Positions 1 to 6,820 of a stretch of DNA of 11,054 nt are shown here, piece by piece. The stretch spans positions 1-11,054 of the forward strand of contig JANRIF010000064.1 of NCBI GenBank assembly GCA_033765245.1. The letters run 5' to 3'. The first letter of the stretch is position 1. Each line of letters opens with the position of its first letter. Origin of the DNA: GCA-002840015 sp033765245. Its GTDB lineage: Bacteria > Pseudomonadota > Gammaproteobacteria > Xanthomonadales > Xanthomonadaceae. The notes beneath the pieces are model-generated. The model was not told the origin of the DNA. It did not search any database and worked only from the letters and a program-made list of their open reading frames with translations. The position numbers and the translations under genes were made by a program.

Positions 1-409
1 CAGCAGCCGCCCGAACATGGGCCTGACCACCTGGATGTCGGGCACCGTGCGGAAGGTCGACGTGACCGTCGCCAAGAACTATCTGCACGAGCCGGAGATC
101 GGCGAGCTCAACCGCATCGTGACGATGTGGCTGGACTTCGCTGAGGATCAGGCGCGTCGCCACAAAGAGGTCTTCCTGCAGGACTGGGTCGAGAAGTTGG
201 ATGCCTTCCTGAAGTTCAATGAGCGTGATGTATTGGGCGGCGCGGGGCGCGTGTCCAAGAAACAAGCCGACGCCCACGCGGAGAGCCAGTACCAGCAGTT
301 CGCCGCCCAACGGCGAGCACTGTTGGAGGCTGAGGGAGCCGAGTTCAACGTGCGGGCATTGGAGGACGCCGCCAAGGCACTGCCGAAGCCCGGCAGGACG
401 AGGAAGTGA
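1..409 (+). CDS. RhuM family protein, C-terminal part (cut by window edge)
   Basis: The frame is open from base 2 to a TGA at 407-409, giving about 135 residues with no visible start, so the N-terminal part lies left of the window. The stretch P-N-M-G-L-T-T-W, then V-A-K-N-Y-L, E-L-N-R, W-L-D-F-A-E-D-Q-A and W-V-E-K-L-D-A-F-L-K-F-N-E-R is the C-terminal signature I recall for the RhuM family (named from Salmonella pathogenicity island SPI-3). The lysine/arginine-rich tail is typical. The molecular function of RhuM is not established. Family members are often found inside or beside type I restriction-modification loci and on genomic islands, so the sequence to the left may be accessory DNA; that part is inference. 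By eye this gene is less GC-rich than the genes to its right, which fits acquired DNA. The internal ATG at 17 is a family-conserved methionine, not the start. Confidence 0.85.
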   Translation, partial: SSRPNMGLTTWMSGTVRKVDVTVAKNYLHEPEIGELNRIVTMWLDFAEDQARRHKEVFLQDWVEKLDAFLKFNERDVLGGAGRVSKKQADAHAESQYQQFAAQRRALLEAEGAEFNVRALEDAAKALPKPGRTRK

Positions 410-464
410 GGGCGCTGGATTGCGATGACCTGTCCGCACTGCGGGCCGAAAATGCGCGCCTCAT

Positions 465-489
465 CGCGCCGTTCGAATCGCACGGCGCG
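465..489. terminator. GC-rich hairpin between convergent genes
   Basis: CGCGCCGT at 465-472 and ACGGCGCG at 482-489 form a perfect 8-bp inverted repeat around a 9-base loop. It sits 55 bases past the RhuM stop and 38 bases past the stop of the minus-strand hydroxy-acid dehydrogenase, the usual place for a shared terminator between converging genes. On the minus strand a TTTT lies about ten bases beyond the stem. On the plus strand no T-run follows. It is therefore a plausible but not textbook intrinsic terminator. The rest of 410-527 shows no gene. Confidence 0.4.
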
Positions 490-527
490 TGTCTGCCGTG
501 TCGTCGCCGAAGCGGCGCTGATCCGGG

Positions 528-1664
528 CTACCGAACCGACACAAATTCAGCCGCGAGCTCCCGCACCCCGCAACACCCCAACAACGCCATCGTCCGATCC
601 GCTTCGTCGCGCAATAACTCGATAACCGCAGAAACCCCGGCCTCGCCAGCGGCAGCAAGGCCATACAGCGGGGCGCGGCCGGCGATCACGGCGTCGGCGC
701 CGAGGGCGCGGGCTTTGAGGATGTCGGCGCCGCGGCGTACGCCGCCGTCGATCAGGATCTCGGCGCGTTGACCAATCGCGCGACGCACCTGCGGCAGCAC
801 GTCGAGGGCGCTGACGGCACCGTCGAGCTGGCGGCCGCCGTGGTTGGACAGGATCAGCGCGTCGGCGCCCAGCGCCACGGCGCGTTCGGCGTCTTCGGGG
901 TGCAGTACGCCTTTGAGGATCAGCTTGCGTGGCCAGCGTTCGCGCAGGTGTTGGAAGTCGTCCCAGTTCAATGCGGGATCGGTCTGCGCGGCGATGTAGT
1001 GGGCGGCATCGACGTCGGCCGGCAGTTCGCGTGCGACGTTGACGAAGCGTGGTCTGGCACCGGCCATTCCCAGCAGCCAGCGCGGATGCAGCAGTACCTC
1101 CAGCAATGCGGCCAACGTCGGCCGCGCGGAACTGCGCAGGCCATTGCGCCAGTCGCGTTCGCGTTTGCCTTGCAGGGGCAGATCACAGGTCAGTACCAAT
1201 GCCTCGTAACCGCTGTCGCGGGCGCGGCCCATGAGACGCTCGGACAGTGCGCGGTCGCGGAATACGTAGAGTTGAAACCACAAGCGGCCGCCGGCTTCGT
1301 CGGGCAGGCGTTCGATGGGAAAGGTCGAGGCGCTGGACAGCGCGAACACGATGCCGGCCTGCGCCGCCGCACGCGCCATCGCCAGATCACCGTACGGCCA
1401 GCACCAGCCGGCCAGACCGGTGGGACCGATCACCAGCGGCAACGACACCGGCGCGCCGAGCAACGTGGTGGACAGGTCACGCTGCGCGACGTCGTTGAGC
1501 ACGCGCGGCAACCAGCGGTATTCATCGAAAGCGGCACGATTGCGCGCGGCGCTGCGGCCGTCTTCGGCGGCGCCTTCGAGGTAGTCCCACAGGAAGCGCG
1601 GTAACCGTCGCCGCGCCTGCCGGCGCAGGTCGTCCACATTGACCGGCGCCAGCCCCATGTTCAT
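528..1664 (-). CDS. FMN-dependent alpha-hydroxy-acid dehydrogenase (mandelate dehydrogenase-like)
   Basis: Encodes 378 residues, full length for the family. It should oxidise an L- or S-2-hydroxy acid to the 2-oxo acid using FMN, passing electrons to a quinone or to oxygen. Visible landmarks are the FMN-side motif G-P-T-G-L-A-G with W-P-x-G-D (about 80-93), W-F-Q-L-Y-V (129-134), L-T-C-D (158-161), catalytic-region lysine K251, the active-site S-N-H-G-G-R-Q (273-279, H275 and R278), and the phosphate-binding D-G-G-V-R-R-G (306-312) followed by A-G-R. The G-P-T-G-L-x-G and W-P-x-G-D pattern is closer to bacterial membrane mandelate dehydrogenase (MdlB) than to plant glycolate oxidase, as I recall those sequences. 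I see no long extra insertion in the loop around 180-230. The first ATG (1662-1664) overlaps the upstream TGA as ATGA, and no good Shine-Dalgarno is visible, so translation is probably coupled. A second ATG lies two codons downstream. The substrate (mandelate, lactate or other) cannot be fixed from sequence. Confidence 0.9.
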   Translation of the reverse strand: MNMGLAPVNVDDLRRQARRRLPRFLWDYLEGAAEDGRSAARNRAAFDEYRWLPRVLNDVAQRDLSTTLLGAPVSLPLVIGPTGLAGWCWPYGDLAMARAAAQAGIVFALSSASTFPIERLPDEAGGRLWFQLYVFRDRALSERLMGRARDSGYEALVLTCDLPLQGKRERDWRNGLRSSARPTLAALLEVLLHPRWLLGMAGARPRFVNVARELPADVDAAHYIAAQTDPALNWDDFQHLRERWPRKLILKGVLHPEDAERAVALGADALILSNHGGRQLDGAVSALDVLPQVRRAIGQRAEILIDGGVRRGADILKARALGADAVIAGRAPLYGLAAAGEAGVSAVIELLRDEADRTMALLGCCGVRELAAEFVSVR

Positions 1665-3397
1665 CCGCTGAACTTGCGAGTGACGATGCGGCCGAGCATG
1701 CGTAACTTCACCGGCAGCGCAAGGCGTTTGAAGTTGGTCTTGACCACGCCTTCGGTGAAGGCGGTGCGTTTGCTGTAGTCGATGCGCACGTCCACCACCA
1801 CCGGCCTGCCCTCGCCCGCCAGCCGCCGCGCCTGTGCGATGCCGTCGGCCAACGCGGCATCGTCGGCGATGGCAACGAACGCGGCACCCGTCGCCTGCGC
1901 CACACCGGCGGCATCGAAATCGCCGAGCACCGAGCAGGTCTTGCGCCGCATCGGGATGTCCTGCGCCTGCGCGATCTGCGACAACTCGCCATCGTGGAAT
2001 ACGAAGAAGATCACGCCCAACCCGAGTGCGCTGGCGGTGACGATCTCCATGCAGGTCATCAGGAAGGCGCCGTCGCCGACGATGGCGAACACCTCGCGCT
2101 GCGGATTGGCGAGCTTGGCGCCGATCGCGGCCGGCACCGCGTAACCCATGCAGTTGAAGTCGGTCGGCAGGATCACGCTGCCCACGCGATGCGCAGGCCA
2201 TAGCTCGGCGGTGAGATACGTGTGATTGCCATCGTCCACCACGGTGAGGCAGTCGTCCGGCATCGCGGCGCGCAGGGCATCGAAGAACCGGCACGGATTG
2301 ACCTTGCCGCCGCTGTCGTGGGCGTACCAGGCATCGCGATAGGCGTGCTTGTCGGCGACGATGCGGGTGGTCAGCGCGCCGTCGGCCGGGCGTGCCGGGC
2401 TTAGCCGCCGCAATGCCGCGAGCAGCGCATCGAGCACCGCTCCGGCATCGCCCTCCAACGCCACCGCAGCGGGATAATTGGCGGAGAACACCGCAGGGTC
2501 GATGTCGACGTGCACCAACGCCGCAGGCACGTCGATGCCGAAACTGCCGGTAGCCAGCTCGCCGAAGCGCGTACCCACCGCCAACAGCGCATCGCAGTCG
2601 GCAAAGGCGTTGCGCGATGCCGGCACCGCGTGCCGGCCGAAGCTGAAACCGGTGTGCAGCGGATGATTCGCCGGAAATGCCGACAGGCCCTGCAAGGTGG
2701 TCGCCACTGGCGCTTGCAGGTGCTCGGCGATGGCTTGCAGTTGCGCCGCGCCACCGCGTGCGCCCCAGCCCACGAACAAACACGGCCGCTTGGCCTTCAG
2801 CAGCAACGCGGCGGCACGCTCGATGTCGTCACCGCTGGCCTTCATCGGTGGCGCCGACACCGGCGGCGCGGACGGCACCTGACGCTCGGCGCCGGCTTCG
2901 AGTTGCAAGTTCACCGGCAATTCCACGAACACCGGGCCGGGAACGCCCGAGGTGGCGATGCGATGCGCCTCGTACAGCATCGGCACTACGTCGGCGTGGG
3001 TCTTGGCGTGAAAGGTGGCCTTGGTCAGCGGCCGCATGAAGGCGTGCTGGTCGATCTCGTGCAATTGATAGCGAAACGCCGAGTCGGTGCGGATGCCGCC
3101 GCTGATGACCAGCATCGGCACCCCGTCGAGGAACGCTTCGGCGATGCCGCTGGCGGCCTGGGTCAGACCTGCCGCGGGCACGATCGCCAGTGTGCCCACG
3201 CTGTCCGAAGTGCGGCTGACGCCATCGGCCATGAAGGCAGCGCCGCCCTCGTGCGTCACCAGGATCGGCGTGATGGTCTTCGAGTCGGCCAGTTCGTCGT
3301 ACAACTCGGTGTTGTGCACGCCGGGGATGCCGAACGTGTAACGCACGCCGAGATTTTCCAGCGCGCGCACCGCCAACCATGCTGCCGTGTATTTCAT
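1661..3397 (-). CDS. ThDP-dependent enzyme, acetolactate synthase large-subunit-like
   Basis: Encodes 578 residues with the three-part layout of ThDP decarboxylases and synthases: an N-terminal PYR domain (about 1-165) with cofactor-activating glutamate E50 in T-H-E-G-G, a central domain (about 190-330), and a C-terminal PP domain (about 365-545) with the metal/diphosphate motif G-D-G at 441-443. The downstream half of that motif reads F-H-D-G (467-470), not the usual N-N or N-D. These enzymes cleave or join 2-oxo acids. Compared from memory with benzoylformate decarboxylase, the serine after P-G and the histidine before A-A-G are absent (valine at 27; I-V-P-A-A-G at 72-77), so it is probably not a true MdlC. 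The start is ATG at 3397, preceded by GGGAG (minus strand, 3407-3411) nine bases away. The frame runs 47 codons further upstream, but that extension is arginine/alanine-rich, unlike the family, and overlaps the preceding gene. It follows the FAD dehydrogenase after 34 bases. The reaction is unknown. Confidence 0.88.
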   Translation of the reverse strand: MKYTAAWLAVRALENLGVRYTFGIPGVHNTELYDELADSKTITPILVTHEGGAAFMADGVSRTSDSVGTLAIVPAAGLTQAASGIAEAFLDGVPMLVISGGIRTDSAFRYQLHEIDQHAFMRPLTKATFHAKTHADVVPMLYEAHRIATSGVPGPVFVELPVNLQLEAGAERQVPSAPPVSAPPMKASGDDIERAAALLLKAKRPCLFVGWGARGGAAQLQAIAEHLQAPVATTLQGLSAFPANHPLHTGFSFGRHAVPASRNAFADCDALLAVGTRFGELATGSFGIDVPAALVHVDIDPAVFSANYPAAVALEGDAGAVLDALLAALRRLSPARPADGALTTRIVADKHAYRDAWYAHDSGGKVNPCRFFDALRAAMPDDCLTVVDDGNHTYLTAELWPAHRVGSVILPTDFNCMGYAVPAAIGAKLANPQREVFAIVGDGAFLMTCMEIVTASALGLGVIFFVFHDGELSQIAQAQDIPMRRKTCSVLGDFDAAGVAQATGAAFVAIADDAALADGIAQARRLAGEGRPVVVDVRIDYSKRTAFTEGVVKTNFKRLALPVKLRMLGRIVTRKFSG

Positions 3398-3431
3398 TGT
3401 CCGGGTCTCCCGTGGAAATCCTGCGCGATGA

Positions 3432-5048
3432 TCACGCGCCGCTGCCGCTGATGGACTGCGCTGCGCGCCGCGCGCTGAGTACGCAGCAGCCCAGGAATCC
3501 GCCTTCCAGCGCGCGCAGCCCGTGGCTGCCGCCGCCACCGAAACCGGCCGCCTCGCCCACCGCGTACAGACCGGGAATCGGCTGGTCCAGCGCCGACAAC
3601 ACGCGGCTGTGCAGGTCGGTGCGGATTCCGCCCAGGCTCTTGCGGCTCAGGATACGCGCATGGATCGCGATCAACGGGCCGGCCTTGGGATCGGCGATGG
3701 CCTGAAACCGACAGGTGCGCAGACGGTCGCCGCGCCATTGCCGCAGATGCGCGATGCGACGCAACTGATCGTCGTTGTGGAAACGCGGGCCGCGCGCGAT
3801 CTGCGCATCGTAAGCCGCAATCGCGGCCGCCACCGCGTCCACTTCGACCGCATCCCCGCCCGCGCGTGCATTCATCCGCGCCACCAGTTCCGGCAGCGTA
3901 TCGGCGACCAGAATGTCGGGGCAGTCGCGGCACAGGGTGTCCACCAGCCAGCGGCTGCCAAACAGCAACTCGCGCAGCACCCGCAACACCTTGCGGTCGC
4001 GAAAGCCGGGATTGAATTCGGCCCCGGACACGCCCAGTTCCCTCAGCGCAATCGTGCGATTGAGAACCTGCCAGGAATAGTCGCGGCCGCTGCGGCACAC
4101 CTGCGTGACCAGCTCGCGGGTGTCGTAGCCGCTGATCATCGGCACCGGCCCGAGGCGCTGTCCGCGCCAATCCAGCCACAACGCCGAGCGTGGCGGTACC
4201 AGCGACAGGCCGTGATCGGGATAACGCGGCTGCGGATGCGCGACACCGGCAGCGTAGTTCCACATGCGATCCAGATGCGTCACCACCGCCCCCGCCGCGC
4301 GCGCGGCATCGTGCAGGCGGCCGTCGGCAAAACGGTGCGAACCGTTGAGCAGTTGCGTGGGTGCATTGCCCCAGTCGCGATGCCAGTTTTCGCGCACGCG
4401 TTGCAGATCGCCGTTGATTCCGCCGGCGGCGATCACCACCACCGGCGCGTGCAGTTCGAACGGCATGCCGTCATGCTCGCGCACCCCTGCGCAACCAGAG
4501 ATGCGTCCGCCATCGTGCAACAGCCGCTCCACGCGCAGGCCGAAGCGCAGCTCCACCCGCGTCTGCACCCAGCGCCGCAGATGCGCGATCAGATTGTCCG
4601 CCAGCGCGCGCCCGGTGCCCCACACCATGTGAAAGCGCGGCAGCGAATTGCCGGGTGTGTACAGGCCACGCTCCACCCAATGCGGCACCGGGAAATAGCG
4701 CACGCCGCGCCCGCGCAACCATCGATAGACGTCCTGCGTGCAGTGTTCGACGTACGCCCGCGCCCAGGCGCGCGGCCAGCGATCATCGGCATCGAACTGC
4801 GCAAACGCCAACCAGTCGGCATGCGCCAGTTCGATGCTGTCGCGGATGCCGGCGCGACGTTGCTCCGGAGTATCGACAAAGAACATGCCGCCGAAGCTTT
4901 CGCGCGCCTGCCCGCCCAATGCGGATTCGTCGTCACGATCGATCACGAGCACGCGCAGTCCGGCTTCCGCCAACTCCAGCGCAGTCACGATGCCGGCGAT
5001 ACCGGCGCCGACCACCAGCACATCGGCTTGGCTCAGCGTGTCGCCCAT
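3432..5048 (-). CDS. FAD-binding dehydrogenase, KsdD/fumarate-reductase-like
   Basis: Encodes 538 residues. The N-terminus begins almost at once with the Rossmann motif G-A-G-I-A-G (14-19) ending in V-I-D-R (35-38), followed by G-G-Q-A-R-E-S-F-G-G (45-54). The C-terminus carries the second FAD motif G-L-Y-A-V-G-E-A-A-G-F (493-503) followed by G-G-G-G-S-H-G. This is the flavoprotein group related to 3-ketosteroid delta-1-dehydrogenase and the fumarate reductase/succinate dehydrogenase flavoprotein, and matches the uncharacterised 'putative FAD-binding dehydrogenase' type that I recall. No signal peptide or Tat motif is seen, so it should be cytoplasmic. Members insert or reduce a C=C bond next to a carbonyl; the actual substrate is unknown. 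ATG at 5048 has a weak GGGA eight bases upstream. It is the first gene of the three-gene set and lies directly behind an FNR-type site at 5105-5118. Confidence 0.88.
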   Translation of the reverse strand: MGDTLSQADVLVVGAGIAGIVTALELAEAGLRVLVIDRDDESALGGQARESFGGMFFVDTPEQRRAGIRDSIELAHADWLAFAQFDADDRWPRAWARAYVEHCTQDVYRWLRGRGVRYFPVPHWVERGLYTPGNSLPRFHMVWGTGRALADNLIAHLRRWVQTRVELRFGLRVERLLHDGGRISGCAGVREHDGMPFELHAPVVVIAAGGINGDLQRVRENWHRDWGNAPTQLLNGSHRFADGRLHDAARAAGAVVTHLDRMWNYAAGVAHPQPRYPDHGLSLVPPRSALWLDWRGQRLGPVPMISGYDTRELVTQVCRSGRDYSWQVLNRTIALRELGVSGAEFNPGFRDRKVLRVLRELLFGSRWLVDTLCRDCPDILVADTLPELVARMNARAGGDAVEVDAVAAAIAAYDAQIARGPRFHNDDQLRRIAHLRQWRGDRLRTCRFQAIADPKAGPLIAIHARILSRKSLGGIRTDLHSRVLSALDQPIPGLYAVGEAAGFGGGGSHGLRALEGGFLGCCVLSARRAAQSISGSGA

Positions 5049-5097
5049 CGAACGGATCCCGCGGTTGGATGCGCCGACGCTATCACTGCGCCCGGCA

Positions 5098-5115
5098 ACC
5101 GCGATTGATCGCGGT
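5098..5115. repeat. 18-bp near-continuous palindrome
   Basis: ACCGCGAT (5098-5105) and ATCGCGGT (5108-5115) are perfect 8-bp arms around two bases. The palindrome overlaps the FNR-type box and is offset from it by about five bases. It could be a second operator, or a weak hairpin ending transcription of the glutamate-synthase-like gene, whose stop is 31 bases away. No T-run follows, so an operator or chance are both possible. Confidence 0.4.
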
Positions 5116-5118
5116 CAA
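5105..5118 (-). promoter_or_regulatory. ANR/FNR/DNR-type binding site
   Basis: On the plus strand the bases read TTGAT-CGCG-GTCAA; on the minus strand, TTGAC-CGCG-ATCAA. This fits the ANR/DNR form TTGAY-N4-RTCAA in full and the strict FNR form TTGAT-N4-ATCAA in 9 of 10 positions. The centre is about 63 bases upstream of the FAD dehydrogenase ATG. A minus-strand TAGCGT (5077-5082) begins 22 bases past the box, the spacing of a class II FNR-activated promoter (site centred near -41.5). That would put the RNA start near 5070 with a leader of about 22 bases. The -10 match is weak (3 of 6). The inferred role is oxygen- or NO-responsive control of the trio. Confidence 0.55.
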
Positions 5119-5146
5119 GCGCGCCGAATTGGCTCAGCGCGGCGGC

Positions 5147-6781
5147 TCAGCCGTGCGCCTGCCGCCATTCGCCCACGTCCGCAGCAAGGCCGAAGCGGTC
5201 GGGCCTCGCCATCTCCCAGTAACGTTGAAACACCACGTGCTCGGGGATGCGTTCGAGCAGCTCGCCGGGGCGCAGTTGCGGATACAGACGCGCGTAGGAA
5301 ACCACCTCGGCCTGCGAAATCCGGCGCAGGATGTGGTCGGGCAGCAGTTGCGAGGGGTGATCGAGCCCGGCGGCGGCCACCAGTTCCTTGAGCGCGATCA
5401 ACGTCGCCTGATGGTAATGAAAGACGCGCTCGGCCTTGTCCGGCACATCCAGGTGCCGCCAGCGGTGCGGGTCCTGCGTGGCAATGCCGGTGGGGCACTG
5501 ATCGTTGTGGCAACTGCGCGACTGGATGCAACCCAGCGCGAACATGAAAGCACGCGCGGCGTTGCACCAGTCGGCGCCGATGGCGAGCGTGCGTGCGACG
5601 TTGAACGCCGAGGTGATCTTGCCGGCAGCGCCGATGCGGATGCGCTCGCGCAGCCCCATGCCTACCAGCGTGGTGTGCACCAGCAGCAACCCTTCGCGTA
5701 GCGGCATGCCGACGCGGTTGATGAATTCCACCGGCGCCGCGCCGGTACCGCCTTCCTTGCCGTCGACCACGATGAAGTCCGGCACGATGCCGGTTTCGTG
5801 CATCGCCTTGACGATCGCGAACCACTCCCAGGGATGGCCGATGGCGAGCTTGAAGCCGGTCGGTTTGTCGCCGGAGAGTTCGCGCAGGCGGGCGATGAAT
5901 TGCAGCAGCTCGATCGGTGTCGAAAACACCGAATGCGCGGCGGGCGACTCCACCGTCTGCCAGGCCGGAACGCCACGCGCCTCGGCGATTTCCGGCGTCA
6001 CCTTGGCGCCCGGCAGCACGCCGCCGTGGCCGGGTTTGGCACCCTGCGACAGCTTGAGTTCGATCATCTTCACCTGCGCATCGCGCGCGTTCTCGGCGAA
6101 GCGCGATTCGCTGAAGCTGCCGGCCTCGTTGCGACAACCGAAGTAGCCCGAGCCGATCTCCCACACCAGATCGCCACCGTGTTCGCGGTGATGACGGCTG
6201 ATCGAGCCTTCGCCGGTGTCGTGATAGAACCCGCCACGCCTCGCGCCGGCATTGAGCGCCAGGATGGCGTGCGCCGACAACGCGCCAAAGCTCATGGCCG
6301 AAATATTGAACACGCTGGCTGCATACGGTTGGGTGCGCTCCGCACCCACCGTAACGCGGAAATCGTGCGAGGCGATGTGGCGCGGCGCCATCGAGTGATT
6401 GATCCACTCGTAGCCCTCGCCGTAGACATCCAGCATGGTGCCGAAAGGACGCTTGTCGAGCGTCTGTTTGGCGCGTTGATACACCAGATGGCGCTGCTCG
6501 CGCGAGAACGGCCGGTCGTCGGTGTCGGCCTCGATGAAGTACTGCCGCATCTCCGGGCCGATCGACTCCAGAAAATAGCGAAAGTGGATCAGTATCGGGT
6601 AATTGCGGCTGAGGGTACGCCGCCGCTGGGTGATGTCGTACAAGCCAAGCAGCACCAACGCGCCAAAGATCGCCACGCCCCAGTAGCACAGCGGGCTCCA
6701 GCGCGTGCCGAGCAGACTGACCGCCAGTCCGATGATGGCGGCATACAAGGCGCTGCGGCGCTGATTGATCACCAATTGCAT
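5147..6781 (-). CDS. Membrane-anchored FMN-binding glutamate synthase-family protein
   Basis: Encodes 544 residues. Two hydrophobic segments at about 10-24 and 31-49 are followed by T-Q-R-R-R, suggesting an N-terminal hairpin anchor with the catalytic part in the cytoplasm. The rest is the FMN-binding domain of glutamate synthase: F-N-I-S-A-M-S-F-G-A-L-S (158-169), K-P-G-H-G-G (249-254), V-V-D-G-K-E-G-G-T-G-A-A-P (338-350), and the cysteines C418, C424 and C429 with spacing C-x5-C-x4-C followed by P-T-G-I-A-T, which in glutamate synthase bind a 3Fe-4S cluster. The N-terminal glutamine amidotransferase domain and the C-terminal GXGXG domain of full GltB are absent, so it cannot be a complete GOGAT alone. 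Stand-alone members of this family are widespread and uncharacterised. ATG at 6781 is preceded by GGAG (minus strand, 6790-6793) eight bases away. It is separated by 98 bases from the FAD dehydrogenase and follows the repeat element. Confidence 0.88.
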   Translation of the reverse strand: MQLVINQRRSALYAAIIGLAVSLLGTRWSPLCYWGVAIFGALVLLGLYDITQRRRTLSRNYPILIHFRYFLESIGPEMRQYFIEADTDDRPFSREQRHLVYQRAKQTLDKRPFGTMLDVYGEGYEWINHSMAPRHIASHDFRVTVGAERTQPYAASVFNISAMSFGALSAHAILALNAGARRGGFYHDTGEGSISRHHREHGGDLVWEIGSGYFGCRNEAGSFSESRFAENARDAQVKMIELKLSQGAKPGHGGVLPGAKVTPEIAEARGVPAWQTVESPAAHSVFSTPIELLQFIARLRELSGDKPTGFKLAIGHPWEWFAIVKAMHETGIVPDFIVVDGKEGGTGAAPVEFINRVGMPLREGLLLVHTTLVGMGLRERIRIGAAGKITSAFNVARTLAIGADWCNAARAFMFALGCIQSRSCHNDQCPTGIATQDPHRWRHLDVPDKAERVFHYHQATLIALKELVAAAGLDHPSQLLPDHILRRISQAEVVSYARLYPQLRPGELLERIPEHVVFQRYWEMARPDRFGLAADVGEWRQAHG

Positions 6782-6820
6782 CGACTAGGCTCCGTGGCGC
6801 CGGGTGGCGGCAATGTCACT

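Noticed and set aside
468..490. TTCGAATC resembling a tRNA T-loop
   Set aside because: No acceptor, D or anticodon stems can be found around it; the bases belong to the loop of the 465-489 hairpin.
1665..2783. N-terminal extension of the hydroxy-acid dehydrogenase frame
   Set aside because: The frame stays open far into the ThDP gene, but the extension is a shadow of that gene. The family N-terminus begins at the ATGA overlap.
3522..5108. 528-codon plus-strand open frame antisense to the FAD dehydrogenase
   Set aside because: Long antisense frames are expected in GC-rich genes. The product is a low-complexity mix of Arg, His, Gln and Ala with no family motif, whereas the minus-strand frame carries both FAD motifs.
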